64,000 bases of DNA from DATFKA01 sp042095835. Lineage in GTDB: Bacteria; Bacteroidota; Bacteroidia; Chitinophagales; Saprospiraceae. The stretch spans positions 28,992-92,991 of the forward strand of contig JBELML010000008.1 in assembly GCA_042095835.1 (NCBI GenBank). The letters run 5' to 3'. The position numbers and the translations under genes are program-made. The first letter of the stretch is position 1. Every line of letters begins with the position of its first letter. Positions 10,268-18,956 of the stretch are shown piece after piece. The notes under the pieces were generated by a model. That model had not been told where the DNA came from and did no database searches. It saw only the letters and a list, made by a program, of their open reading frames with translations.

Positions 10268-10726
10268 TTACTGTGATATCCCTAAAAAGTACACGGTACC
10301 ACCTAACTTATAGGTGGTCATGCCTTTAGGAATGGGCTCATCCTTTCTAAGCTTTTGACGAATCAGGCGATAAACCCCTTTTACAGCTCGACCATTTACA
10401 AGAAGCGTTCCTTGCTGTCCTCCAATGGAATCGCTCACGCAGAAAACTAATAAAAAGCCAGCTTTCCCATATCGGGGCCGATCTAGGAATGCGCCTGCCT
10501 GGATACCGTCAGACATGCCTAAAGCACGGATAGGATCACCGAAGCGTTGGGTCGGCCCTCCTACACCACCTGCATTGGAGTTTAAAGGACTATCTTTCCC
10601 ACTGACTGTACCGTCGGTGACAATAATAGTAATATTAGATTGATCTGTAGCTTTGAACTGCGCTAAAGAGACATTGGGAAGGCACCATAGGCCAATGGCA
10701 ACTAGGACCAAAGTTATTGGTTTCAT
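10268..10726 (-). CDS. Secreted protein of unknown function
   Basis: A 152-residue protein with a clear signal peptide (MKPITLVLVAIG..., cleavage near residue 22, SLA-Q). The mature part is Gly-rich in the middle (SNAGGVGGPTQRFGDP) and ends with a basic segment and KLGGTVYFLG. I do not recognise a family. The beta-rich, small-residue-rich composition would fit a small beta-sandwich or envelope-attached protein, but this is a guess. It is convergent with the giant T9SS gene (15 bp between stop codons) and has its own upstream intergenic region. Reality of the gene is supported by the signal peptide and length. Confidence 0.72.
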   Translation of the reverse strand: MKPITLVLVAIGLWCLPNVSLAQFKATDQSNITIIVTDGTVSGKDSPLNSNAGGVGGPTQRFGDPIRALGMSDGIQAGAFLDRPRYGKAGFLLVFCVSDSIGGQQGTLLVNGRAVKGVYRLIRQKLRKDEPIPKGMTTYKLGGTVYFLGISQ

Positions 10727-11134
10727 AATTTACTTGTATGTACAGAATGTTTAAAGTTACTCTATTGTGATCAAGACCAGCTATCTCGTTTTGCATTGTC
10801 TTAATCGTTTAGCCATTAACAGAGTGTAATACACTTTAATTCTTTCTGTAAAGGGGATCACAAGGAATTTCAACGAGAACCAAAATTTGCATTACTGCAA
10901 AATACATTAAGTTTCAATGCTTGTCAAACTTACGCCTAAATAATCTCTGTTTCTGGCTTTTTCGTTCGGCATTAAGACGAACGCTGCTTGATAAGTCACC
11001 TATTTTAAAGGTTTGATAAGATTTTTCATTCTCAAGATTTCTCGTGGAAGTGCTACGAAAAGGACAAAAAACCTCATTTTACTTGGCTATCCTAAAAAAA
11101 ATAATTCCCTTTGCGCCGGCTTAAAAGAAATGAT
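10727..11134. other. 408-bp divergent intergenic region
   Basis: Separates the secreted unknown protein from the TonB-dependent receptor. It holds a short imperfect hairpin (GTTCGGC / GACGAAC, near 10963-10983) and, at its right end, a candidate promoter for the receptor. I looked for cobalamin-riboswitch landmarks because the receptor is BtuB-like and found none. No ORF or RNA gene is supported. Confidence 0.6.
11083..11113 (+). promoter_or_regulatory. Candidate promoter of the TonB-dependent receptor gene
   Basis: TTG at 11083-11085, a 20-nt spacer, then TCCCTTTG at 11106-11113, one mismatch from TAnnTTTG. It ends 21 bp before the chosen ATG. Spacing equals that of the stronger promoters at 43098 and 53263. 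Confidence 0.45.
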
Positions 11135-13084
11135 ATGCAACAAAAAACAATAAGCTTTCTGTCCCTAATTTGCTTTTTTGCAATTAGCGTACAAGCTCAG
11201 ATGAATGCAGATTTGGATACTTTACTCGTACAAAAAGATCGCATTCCACTAAAAATTTCCGAAACCGGTAGAAATATTAGCGTCATCACTGGTACCGAAT
11301 TACTACAGATGACCTACACCTCCTTGGATGATTTATTACAATATATTCCTGGTATTGAAGTACAATCGCGTAATGCATTTGGTGCCCAAGGAGATATTGT
11401 CATGCGCGGATCTACTTTCAACCAAGTACTAGTGCTAGTAGATGGGATGCGCCTGAATGATCCACTTACCGCTCACTTCAACAATTATATTCCTGTAGCA
11501 CCTACCGAAATTGCCAGAATCGAGGTGCTTCGAGGAGCGGCAGCAGCCATGTATGGTGCAGATGCGGTAGGTGGCGTTATCAATTTTGTCACCAAAGCCT
11601 TCGACCTATCTCAGCAAGGCGGCAGTGAAGTCTCTGGCCTAATTAATTTCGGAGAAAACCGTTTGGTGAATGCTCAACAAGGCTTTGCTATCCAAAAAAA
11701 TGGCAGCTATCTCGGTGGTGGCTTCAGCATCAATCAATCGGCTGGTCAAAACATAGCCGAGCAAGTGATCAATGGTAATACCTTAGAAGGTTTCGACAAT
11801 TATTTTGACATTAAAACTTTCGGTTTAGGTTTTGCCAAGCAATTTGATAATGGCTGGCAGTTGCAAGCTAGAACAGGCTATGACGATCGCGATTTTAGTG
11901 CACGCTTTTTCTACACCACCAGTATTTTTGACAAATCTGTAGAACAAACTCAAAACTGGTGGAATCAAATTCGTGTAGCGAAAGTGGGCGAAAAATCCAG
12001 TACAGATATCAACTTGGCTTATAAATACAACACAGATCGCTTTGTGTTCAGCCCAGATTTTCCATCAACCAACAACCATATCACCCAACTTTGGAACCTC
12101 AATGTTAATCATTTGAGACCTGTTTCTGATCAATTTTCTATGAAATATGGCCTACAGGTAGATCACCGCCAAATCGAAAGTAATGATCGTGGTGATCACG
12201 AAGATTTACACCTGGGGGCCTATGCTATGGGCGTTTATCAGCCAGATCTCAGGTGGAATGTGACGGCTAGTTTACGGCTAGACTATGACGAAAACTATGA
12301 CTTGGAGTTAACACCTCAAGCCAACATCTCCTACGTATTGCCGGGCATCACGCTGAGGGCTTCGGCAGGGCGAACCATCCGAGCAGCCAACTACACCGAA
12401 CGCTACGTCTCCTTCAATCTAGAGAATCTCACAGCAGGTCGCAACTTAGGAAATCCAGACCTTTTAGCAGAGACCAGTTGGTCTGAAGAGATCGGTGCCG
12501 ACTTTCAAGTCTCACAGCATTGGCAAATGAAAACGACGGCCTTCTTCCGTCAAGCTGATAATTTGATCGACTACGTCTCCACCAACGAATCGGCCATACC
12601 CAATAATCAAAATTTACAAGCAGATGCTAATTATAATTTTGCTCAAAATATCTCGTCGGTCAACACCAATGGTTTTGAGCTAGAATCCTGGTATCGCAAA
12701 ATGGTAGCTCCTGAAAGTTTTATCACCTGGTCATTGGGCTATACCTACGTCAATACAACGAATGCCGAAGACATCATCTCTGTGTATATTTCAAGTCACG
12801 CCCAGCATCTATTGAATACCAACTTCACCCTCAGCTCCGGCAAATGGTTACTCTCCTTGAATGGATTGTACAAAAGCAGAAATGCTCGTGAAGCTGCTGC
12901 TATTAATGCCAGTCTATCGCCCAACTACCAAGTATGGAATACTCGACTAGGTTTTCAACTCAGTGACGAAATCGGATTGAACCTACAGGTCCACAATCTG
13001 TTTGATGAGCAGTACTCCGACATCCTTGGAGCACCAATGCCCAGTAGATGGGTGATGGCAGGTTTCCGATTCGGAATTCAATAG
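11135..13084 (+). CDS. TonB-dependent outer-membrane receptor (BtuB/CirA-like)
   Basis: A 649-residue outer-membrane receptor. The ATG at 11135 opens a signal peptide (MQQKTISFLSLICFF..., cleavage near residue 22, VQAQ); an upstream TTG would add eight charged residues. The plug domain covers roughly residues 35-160, with the usual signatures DLLQYIPGIEVQSR, VLVLVDGMRLNDP and RIEVLRGAAAAMYGADAVGGVIN. The rest is a beta-barrel with alternating aromatic and polar strands, ending in GFRFGIQ. There is no N-terminal carboxypeptidase-like domain and no SusD partner, so it resembles BtuB/iron-siderophore receptors more than SusC. The substrate cannot be read from sequence; the adjacent hemW raises a tetrapyrrole or haem link, but that is only neighbourhood inference. 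Confidence 0.9.
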   Translation: MQQKTISFLSLICFFAISVQAQMNADLDTLLVQKDRIPLKISETGRNISVITGTELLQMTYTSLDDLLQYIPGIEVQSRNAFGAQGDIVMRGSTFNQVLVLVDGMRLNDPLTAHFNNYIPVAPTEIARIEVLRGAAAAMYGADAVGGVINFVTKAFDLSQQGGSEVSGLINFGENRLVNAQQGFAIQKNGSYLGGGFSINQSAGQNIAEQVINGNTLEGFDNYFDIKTFGLGFAKQFDNGWQLQARTGYDDRDFSARFFYTTSIFDKSVEQTQNWWNQIRVAKVGEKSSTDINLAYKYNTDRFVFSPDFPSTNNHITQLWNLNVNHLRPVSDQFSMKYGLQVDHRQIESNDRGDHEDLHLGAYAMGVYQPDLRWNVTASLRLDYDENYDLELTPQANISYVLPGITLRASAGRTIRAANYTERYVSFNLENLTAGRNLGNPDLLAETSWSEEIGADFQVSQHWQMKTTAFFRQADNLIDYVSTNESAIPNNQNLQADANYNFAQNISSVNTNGFELESWYRKMVAPESFITWSLGYTYVNTTNAEDIISVYISSHAQHLLNTNFTLSSGKWLLSLNGLYKSRNAREAAAINASLSPNYQVWNTRLGFQLSDEIGLNLQVHNLFDEQYSDILGAPMPSRWVMAGFRFGIQ

Positions 13085-13131
13085 TTCTGGGGAGATTTGA
13101 AGGCTAATAAAGGGGATGTTGGGAGGTTTTA

Positions 13132-13177
13132 GGGGTTAAGAGGTTAAGGGTTAAGGGTTAAGGGTTTAGTGGGTTAG
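13132..13177 (+). repeat. GGTTAAG heptamer tandem array
   Basis: Degenerate tandem heptamers (three consecutive exact GGTTAAG copies at 13142-13162, with GGTTTAG and related copies around them). Sits between the TonB receptor and hemW and passes directly into the octamer array that follows. Confidence 0.85.
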
Positions 13178-13180
13178 AGG

Positions 13181-13220
13181 CATTACATCATTGACCCATT
13201 AGCTCATTCACACATTGACA
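13181..13220 (+). repeat. Five CATTnnnn octamers abutting the hemW start codon
   Basis: Five consecutive 8-bp units, CATTACAT, CATTGACC, CATTAGCT, CATTCACA and CATTGACA, followed by one base and then the hemW ATG at 13222. The unit always begins with CATT while the last four bases vary. Confidence 0.85.
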
Positions 13221-13221
13221 A

Positions 13222-14340
13222 ATGTCCGGACTTTATCTACATATTCCTTTTTGCAAGCAGGCTTGCCACTATTGCAACTTTCACTTTTCTACTTCCTTGA
13301 AGTATAAAGCAGAGATGCTGGCGGCTATATTGCGGGAACTAGAACTGCAAAAGGGCTACCTGGAAGCTGCTCCCCTCAGAAGTATCTATTTTGGAGGAGG
13401 CACCCCTTCCCTATTAGAAGTAGATGAGATCAAGGTTATTTTTGAGAAAATATTTGCACTGTATAGCGTCGATGAGAACGCAGAAATCACCCTGGAAGCC
13501 AACCCTGATGACCTCACCAAGGCAAAGTTGGCAGCGCTTTCTCAAACGCCTATCAATCGACTTAGCATTGGCATTCAGTCCTTTTCTGATACGGACCTCC
13601 AATACATGAATAGGGCACACAACGCCCAGGAAGCACAGCAATGCATTGCCCTAGCACAGGATCATGGCTTCCACAATCTAACGGTTGACTTGATTTATGG
13701 GACTCCTACAATGGATACTACCCAATGGGCTTATAATATCCAGCAGTTGCTAGATTTGCAGATACCGCATATTTCCTGTTACTGCCTGACGGTAGAACCC
13801 CAAACAGCTCTAGCGCATTTTGTCAAAACGGGCAAATCAAAACCTGTTGATGATCTTCGCGCAGAGGAGCAATTTTTATACCTAATTGATCGCCTAGAGT
13901 CCGAAGGGTACGAACATTATGAAATATCCAATTTTGCTCAAGCTGGACATTATGCCGTGCATAATTCTAATTACTGGCTGGGAGAAACTTATCTTGGAAT
14001 TGGTCCTTCTGCTCATTCTTTCAACAAGACTAGTCGACAGTGGAACATCGCTCATAATTCGCAATATATAAAGGCCTTAAGCACTCCTCAATCAAAAGAT
14101 TGGTATGAGAAAGAAGCCTTGGATGCAGATCAACGATACAATGAATATGTAATGACCCGACTGCGTACACACTGGGGTGTCGTATTAGCCGATTTGTCCC
14201 CAAAGTACAGGACTCATTTTCTCAAAGAAATAGAGCCCTATCTACAAAATGAGAAAGTAAGGGTAGAAGGCAATATTTACCGCCTCACAAAATCTGGTCG
14301 ACTCCTCGCCGATCGAATTGCTTCGGATGTATTTTATTAA
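13222..14340 (+). CDS. hemW: Radical SAM haem chaperone HemW (HemN-like)
   Basis: A 372-residue radical SAM protein. The cluster motif is C11-x3-C15-x2-C18 followed by N-F; the absence of the extra Cys after the third ligand separates HemW from genuine coproporphyrinogen III oxidase HemN. Other family signatures are YFGGGTPS, LEANPDDLT, RLSIGIQSF, DLIYGTP and the YEISNFA stretch, with the HemW C-terminal domain after about residue 290. HemW binds haem and is thought to deliver it to respiratory enzymes; older annotations call it a coproporphyrinogen dehydrogenase. It starts one base after an octamer array and overlaps the convergent epimerase gene by 4 bp. Confidence 0.93.
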   Translation: MSGLYLHIPFCKQACHYCNFHFSTSLKYKAEMLAAILRELELQKGYLEAAPLRSIYFGGGTPSLLEVDEIKVIFEKIFALYSVDENAEITLEANPDDLTKAKLAALSQTPINRLSIGIQSFSDTDLQYMNRAHNAQEAQQCIALAQDHGFHNLTVDLIYGTPTMDTTQWAYNIQQLLDLQIPHISCYCLTVEPQTALAHFVKTGKSKPVDDLRAEEQFLYLIDRLESEGYEHYEISNFAQAGHYAVHNSNYWLGETYLGIGPSAHSFNKTSRQWNIAHNSQYIKALSTPQSKDWYEKEALDADQRYNEYVMTRLRTHWGVVLADLSPKYRTHFLKEIEPYLQNEKVRVEGNIYRLTKSGRLLADRIASDVFY

Positions 14341-15278
14341 GATTTACTATACTTTAATCCAAATTTGGCAGCTACCTTTTCTCCTACCTCCAAATGCATT
14401 AAGCCATCACCATTATTAAAGGCATCTACATTACAAGTCATCGGTTCGATAGCGATAGATTCACGCATGGGCGGCATAAACAACTGTACAAATTGGTATT
14501 TCTGAGGTCCGATTTCCTGCCAGTAATCGATAGTTCCTTTTTCACCTGAGAGCTGGATATGCATTCTATCTTGGCCTGGCTCCGCTTTCACAGCAAAACA
14601 ATTATCAAGCACTGTAGCCCCAATCTTCTTTTTTTCTAAAAACTCATCGAAATAATAGCGTTTCCCCGTAGGAATCATGCGATCATCAATCCCTACCATA
14701 TCTAGAGGTGGTAGTTTGATTTCAGAATCCCTGATATCTTCTGATAAAGCAAAATAAGGGTGCCAACCAAATCCCACCGGAATACTCACATCGGCCTGGT
14801 TTTCCATCGACAATTCTACCTCCAAAGTTGCATTGGTAATGGTGAAGCTTGCGGTGAAGACAAAGGGGAATGGATAGTACTCGTGTTGGCCTTGATAATA
14901 GAATTGACAACTCAGTGTAGCTGCCGATTCACTAGTATGAACCTGATGAATATTCATAGGCGCAGTCTTCCCAATTCCGTGGATAGCATTATCCGTATAG
15001 GAATCATTAATGGGAAAGGTATAGGTCTCGCCGCCCCAATGGTAGATGCCATCTCGTAGTCGGTTCGGAAAAGGATATAATAAAATAGATTTGCCCCAAT
15101 TGGCAATATCTAGTTCGATTGGTGTTTTGTAGCCATCAATAATCGAGGTGCCCCCAAATTGAAGGTCTAGCATAATACCTCCATATGCCGGAACAATAGT
15201 GAAACCGGTCTGGCTAGCTTCGTTATAAATTTTATGCAATACAAATTGACCAAATGCCTCCTGCGTGTGAGCAAACAT
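14337..15278 (-). CDS. Aldose 1-epimerase family protein
   Basis: A 313-residue cytosolic protein of the galactose-mutarotase-like (aldose 1-epimerase) superfamily. Catalytic-type residues are visible in the expected order: Arg in PFPNRLRDG, His in NAIHGIG, His in GFGWHPYFALS, and a C-terminal Glu in SIAIEPMTCNVDAFNNGDG. Such enzymes interconvert alpha and beta anomers of aldoses; the exact sugar is not predictable. The variant motifs differ from GalM and are closer to the YeaD/general epimerase branch. The gene overlaps hemW by 4 bp in convergent orientation. Trehalase lies directly upstream on the same strand (75 bp), so a shared role in sugar use is reasonable inference. Confidence 0.87.
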   Translation of the reverse strand: MFAHTQEAFGQFVLHKIYNEASQTGFTIVPAYGGIMLDLQFGGTSIIDGYKTPIELDIANWGKSILLYPFPNRLRDGIYHWGGETYTFPINDSYTDNAIHGIGKTAPMNIHQVHTSESAATLSCQFYYQGQHEYYPFPFVFTASFTITNATLEVELSMENQADVSIPVGFGWHPYFALSEDIRDSEIKLPPLDMVGIDDRMIPTGKRYYFDEFLEKKKIGATVLDNCFAVKAEPGQDRMHIQLSGEKGTIDYWQEIGPQKYQFVQLFMPPMRESIAIEPMTCNVDAFNNGDGLMHLEVGEKVAAKFGLKYSKS

Positions 15279-15353
15279 ATCGATAGGTTTAGGGGAGTTG
15301 GACCCAACTCCATTGGTTACGGAAAAGGAAAACAGCCAAGGCGGAAAGCCGCC

Positions 15354-16940
15354 TTAGTTTTGATTAATTAAGTAGAGTAAAACACCATTGGTCCAGCCAA
15401 AGCCATCCTGAACGGGATACTCGCCACCGCCAGATTCGAGGCTCATATCCTGGACGTTGTACTTTTCTACTAGTTTCCCAGTTGCTTGATACACTTTGGT
15501 ATTGAGAGCTACCCAACGATTTGTCACCTCAGCGGCCAATTCGGTTTGTCCATATTTTTTCAGCCCATCAATCGCAATTAATTGTAAAGGCGCCCAACCG
15601 TTTGGTGCATCCCATTGCTGACCGGTATTATTCAATGTACTCACCAGACCACCAGGTTTTAAAAAATCTCGTTCTAATACTTCAGCCACAGCTGCCGCCT
15701 GACTGGAATCTGCTACACCAAAATAAAGCGGAAATGCAGCGGCTAAAGAAGTTGTTGGTGTAAAAATCTGCTTTACAAAGTTGTAATCCCGAAAAAAGCC
15801 TGTGCTTTCATCCCAACAATACTTAATGATAGCAGTTTTGCGCTGCTCTGCGCTTTGTACAAATTTAGCCGCTTCTTCTAACTGGCCTCTTTTTTGGTAA
15901 CCTCTAGCAAGTGCAAGTTCTAAATTAAATAGCAGCGCATTCAAATCTACTGGAATGATATCATTGGTGATAATACTTTCTAAGTTTTGCTCATCTTCAA
16001 ACCAACGACTACTAAAATCCCAACCTGACTCACAAGCAGCACGCACATCAGCATAAAATTCTGCACTCTCGCGGCCACTACTTTCGTGAAACTCTACATC
16101 GACTTTATGCATTTCTTCGCGGGGATAATCTCCTGCATCCCAGTAGCGGTTGAGTGTAATATCTTCTTCCAAAAAGACGACATGCTCAGCAGTAGGATTA
16201 CTAGCATCTACTTGTTCGGCACCATCCATCCAAAAATCATATTCTTTTTGTAATTGCGGAATGTATTGTGCTATTGCACTACCATCATCACCTTTCGCCT
16301 GATCCAACAATTGTACCATCGCAGCAAAAAAAGGAGGTTGAGAGCGTGTCGTAAAATAGGTGCGATTACCATTGGGTATGAAACCGATCGTATCGATTAG
16401 GTAGGCGAAATTATTGATCATATTTTCGATCATTCCGGTTTTACCGGCCACCTCTAGTCCGAGCATCGTGAAGTAGCTGTCCCAGTAGTAAATCTCCCCA
16501 AATCGACCTCCAGGAACGATGTAAGATTGGGGAAGAGGCACTAAAGTTCCAGGGTCTTTATCGTCAGGATTTCTAGTGAGCACTTCCCAAAGTACATTGA
16601 TATGGTCTTCAACACTTCGATTAGGGTCGCTGGTAAAATTCGATGCATAGGCCTTAGGCAGATCAAAGTTTTCTGCTACGAAAACCTTGATATCAAAGTC
16701 TTTTTCTTTTTTCTGCATATTATAGGCGCCGAGTATCTGATCGGTAGGATACTTAGGTCTACAATCTACAAAGGTCTTCCCATCTGGGAACACTTCGGCC
16801 ATTTGCACATCAATGAATAGTTGTCCATACCGCTCCCTAGGCGAGAGCATTTTTTTATTTTCTTCAAATTGTACCGCAGGAGCTTTTTGACAAGCAAAAG
16901 TGGTCATTATAATCAATACCAAAAGGGCAATCGATCGCAT
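15354..16940 (-). CDS. treA: Trehalase, GH37, predicted lipoprotein
   Basis: A 528-residue glycoside hydrolase family 37 enzyme that would split alpha,alpha-trehalose into two glucoses in the periplasm or at the membrane. Both family signatures are present: PGGRFGEIYYWDSYF and QWDAPNGWAPLQ. The acid/base and nucleophile regions are visible in SGWDFSSRW (Asp) and in LESGGGEYPVQDGFGWTNG (Glu). The N-terminus is a lipoprotein signal with lipobox TFAC, lipidated Cys17. Length fits the bacterial periplasmic enzyme. Next to aldose epimerase and glycerate kinase, it forms a small carbohydrate cluster on the minus strand. Confidence 0.93.
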   Translation of the reverse strand: MRSIALLVLIIMTTFACQKAPAVQFEENKKMLSPRERYGQLFIDVQMAEVFPDGKTFVDCRPKYPTDQILGAYNMQKKEKDFDIKVFVAENFDLPKAYASNFTSDPNRSVEDHINVLWEVLTRNPDDKDPGTLVPLPQSYIVPGGRFGEIYYWDSYFTMLGLEVAGKTGMIENMINNFAYLIDTIGFIPNGNRTYFTTRSQPPFFAAMVQLLDQAKGDDGSAIAQYIPQLQKEYDFWMDGAEQVDASNPTAEHVVFLEEDITLNRYWDAGDYPREEMHKVDVEFHESSGRESAEFYADVRAACESGWDFSSRWFEDEQNLESIITNDIIPVDLNALLFNLELALARGYQKRGQLEEAAKFVQSAEQRKTAIIKYCWDESTGFFRDYNFVKQIFTPTTSLAAAFPLYFGVADSSQAAAVAEVLERDFLKPGGLVSTLNNTGQQWDAPNGWAPLQLIAIDGLKKYGQTELAAEVTNRWVALNTKVYQATGKLVEKYNVQDMSLESGGGEYPVQDGFGWTNGVLLYLINQN

Positions 16941-16993
16941 ATTAGTTGGTTTTTATTTTGACGTGCTAAATATAGGAATTCCATTCGATCCAA

Positions 16994-18133
16994 TTAAATG
17001 CGCTCTTTGTAAATCGAATAGACTTGTGCGCTCGTCTCTTCCAATAAGTAGGCTGTTTCCTTCAGCGCAGTCTCTAAGTTCATAGGTCGATTGAGTATAG
17101 AAAAGGCCGCTTCTAAACCAATTCTTGTAATGGTTTCATAGTCAGCCAAGAGGGTACCACATAAGGCCACCACAGGCACCCGCTCCTGGGCAGCAGCTTG
17201 GCAAATCCCTTGAATGAGCTTTCCTCCACTGGTTTGTTGATCGAGTTTGCCCTCTCCGGTGATCACCAAATGTGCTCCTCCTAAATCTCTGTGAAAGTCC
17301 ATCATCTCCAGAATCGATTGGATGCCCGGTTTGATCTCCGCATCACAAAAAGCAACTAAACCTGCTCCTAAGCCGCCTGCGGCGCCACTTCCCGGAAGGT
17401 TCGCTACTGCTTTTCCAAGATCACGTTGAATGACACGGGCTAGATTCTTCATGCCTTGATCAAGCAGCTCGACCATTTCAGGAGATGCCCCTTTCTGAGG
17501 ACCAAAAATTGCGGTGGCACCCTGCGGTCCGTATAGTGGATTCTGTACATCTACTAAAACTTCTATTGAACAAGTCTTTATTGGCTTGATATCAGGAGGT
17601 ACTAAGATTTGAGCGATGGTATTTAAAGCTGCTCCATTGGGAGGAATGACTTGCTGCTGCTTATCTAAAAATCGGTACCCTAATGCATGGGCCATCCCAA
17701 TACCACCATCGTTGGTGGCGCTCCCTCCGATGCCAATCATTATTTTCTGAGGCGCTAGCTCGAAGGCTTTTTGAAGTAGCTCTCCAAACCCAAACGTTGA
17801 GGTTTGGAGAGGATTTCGTTCCGTCTGTTGCAAGGTTTGAATCCCGCTGGCTTCGGCCATATCCATCAATACAAGGCCTTCTTTTTCGAGCCAACCAAAG
17901 CCGGCTTGGTGCCCTCTCCCCAGCGGATCATGGACCGAAAATGACCTCCACTGTCCACCACGAACTTGAGTAAGCAAGCGAGCCGTACCTTCTCCACCAT
18001 CAGCTAGTGGCTTTTTCAGGATTTCAACACTTGGGTCTACCTTTTGAATACCTTTAGCGATAGCCGTACAAACCCTATCTGCCGATAAACTATCTTTAAA
18101 AGAATCACTCGCAATAATTATCTTTTTTGCCAT
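16994..18133 (-). CDS. Glycerate kinase (GarK/GlxK family)
   Basis: A 379-residue cytosolic kinase phosphorylating D-glycerate with ATP. The start has the family-typical KIIIASDSFKDSLSA and KPLADGGEGT; GIGGSATNDGGIGMAHALG, PGSGAAGGLGAGL and VITGEGKLDQQT follow, all characteristic of glycerate kinase type 2. Length matches the family. It is the first gene of the minus-strand sugar group (then trehalase, then epimerase). Its start codon is only 26 bp from the start of the divergent metallo-beta-lactamase gene, so the two promoters must overlap the opposite gene. Confidence 0.93.
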   Translation of the reverse strand: MAKKIIIASDSFKDSLSADRVCTAIAKGIQKVDPSVEILKKPLADGGEGTARLLTQVRGGQWRSFSVHDPLGRGHQAGFGWLEKEGLVLMDMAEASGIQTLQQTERNPLQTSTFGFGELLQKAFELAPQKIMIGIGGSATNDGGIGMAHALGYRFLDKQQQVIPPNGAALNTIAQILVPPDIKPIKTCSIEVLVDVQNPLYGPQGATAIFGPQKGASPEMVELLDQGMKNLARVIQRDLGKAVANLPGSGAAGGLGAGLVAFCDAEIKPGIQSILEMMDFHRDLGGAHLVITGEGKLDQQTSGGKLIQGICQAAAQERVPVVALCGTLLADYETITRIGLEAAFSILNRPMNLETALKETAYLLEETSAQVYSIYKERI

Positions 18134-18142
18134 ACTCTTACT

Positions 18143-18150
18143 TACATTTG
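18143..18150 (+). promoter_or_regulatory. Candidate -7 box (TACATTTG) just upstream of the metallo-beta-lactamase gene
   Basis: TACATTTG fits TAnnTTTG exactly and ends nine bases before the ATG at 18160, so the transcript would have a leader of only a few bases. No TTG is found at the 20-nt spacing upstream. Confidence 0.4.
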
Positions 18151-18159
18151 TATCAAAAA

Positions 18160-18909
18160 ATGACCCGATTATCCTATATTTTAGCCTTAAGTTTGCTCAG
18201 CTGCTTAGTATCGAATTGCTCGAGTACCACCAAAGCTTTGCCCACCAACGACAACTTAAAGGTACAGTCCATTACTAAAAATACCTACCTCCACGTTTCT
18301 TACCTCCAAACAAAATCGATCGGAAGAGTTGCCTGCAATGGTTTGGTATACATCCACAATGGAGAAGCTATCCTATTTGATGCGCCAGTTGACAAAAAGG
18401 CAGCAGAGCAACTGGTAAACTGGATTGAAAAAGAGCAGAAAGCCACCGTCAAAGCTATCATACCAACCCATTTTCACGTAGACGGCTTGGGTAGTTTAGA
18501 TTATTTCCATGACAAAGGTATTCCCTCTTATGCCAATGCGATGACCATAGACTTAGCTGATTCTACAATGCCCATTCCCCAGCATGGTTTTACTAATAAA
18601 AAAGACATTTTGATTGGAGGAAAAAAGGTAATCTTGAAGTATCCAGGCGAAGGACACACCAAGGATAATATAGTAGGATTTATTCCTAGTGAGCAGGTAC
18701 TTTTTGGTGGATGCCTGATCAAATCCCTTAATGCCTCTAAAGGGAATTTAGCAGATGCCAATATAGAGGAGTGGTCCCGTACCGTAAAAAATGTCAAAGA
18801 AAGATTTCCAGAGGCAAAAATCATCATTCCTGGACATGGAAAATATGGAGATCGATCCTTGCTAGATTATACTATTGAATTATTTGATAAAGCCCTATTA
18901 GGAGGATAA
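18160..18909 (+). CDS. Subclass B1 metallo-beta-lactamase, predicted lipoprotein
   Basis: A 249-residue MBL-fold enzyme. The ATG at 18160 opens a signal peptide with candidate lipobox cysteines at 15 and 20. All six zinc ligands of subclass B1 are in place: H104-x-H106-x-D108 (THFHVDG), H166 (GEGHTKDN), C185 (FGGCLIK) and H226 (IPGHGKYG). The Lys after the Cys (CLIK, the substrate-carboxylate binder) and GNLADANIEEW, which carries the B1 Asn, are also present. These features distinguish B1 lactamases from general MBL hydrolases such as glyoxalase II. Predicted reaction: zinc-dependent hydrolysis of beta-lactams, probably including carbapenems, in the periplasm. Activity is inference. No mobile element is nearby, so it looks like a resident chromosomal gene. 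Confidence 0.9.
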   Translation: MTRLSYILALSLLSCLVSNCSSTTKALPTNDNLKVQSITKNTYLHVSYLQTKSIGRVACNGLVYIHNGEAILFDAPVDKKAAEQLVNWIEKEQKATVKAIIPTHFHVDGLGSLDYFHDKGIPSYANAMTIDLADSTMPIPQHGFTNKKDILIGGKKVILKYPGEGHTKDNIVGFIPSEQVLFGGCLIKSLNASKGNLADANIEEWSRTVKNVKERFPEAKIIIPGHGKYGDRSLLDYTIELFDKALLGG

Positions 18910-18956
18910 GTGATCCTGATAAGGCACCCATTTTTATAAGCAAAAACAATCACGAC

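Noticed and set aside
10727..11134. Cobalamin riboswitch upstream of the TonB-dependent receptor
   Set aside because: No B12-box-like conserved core could be found; only an imperfect 7-bp hairpin is present.
13132..13177. GGTTAAG repeats as a telomere-like or CRISPR feature
   Set aside because: Units are directly adjacent 7-mers without spacers, in a chromosomal context; neither telomere nor CRISPR logic applies.
13222..14340. Anaerobic coproporphyrinogen III oxidase HemN
   Set aside because: The cluster motif is CxxxCxxC followed by NF and lacks the extra Cys of HemN; length and motifs fit HemW.
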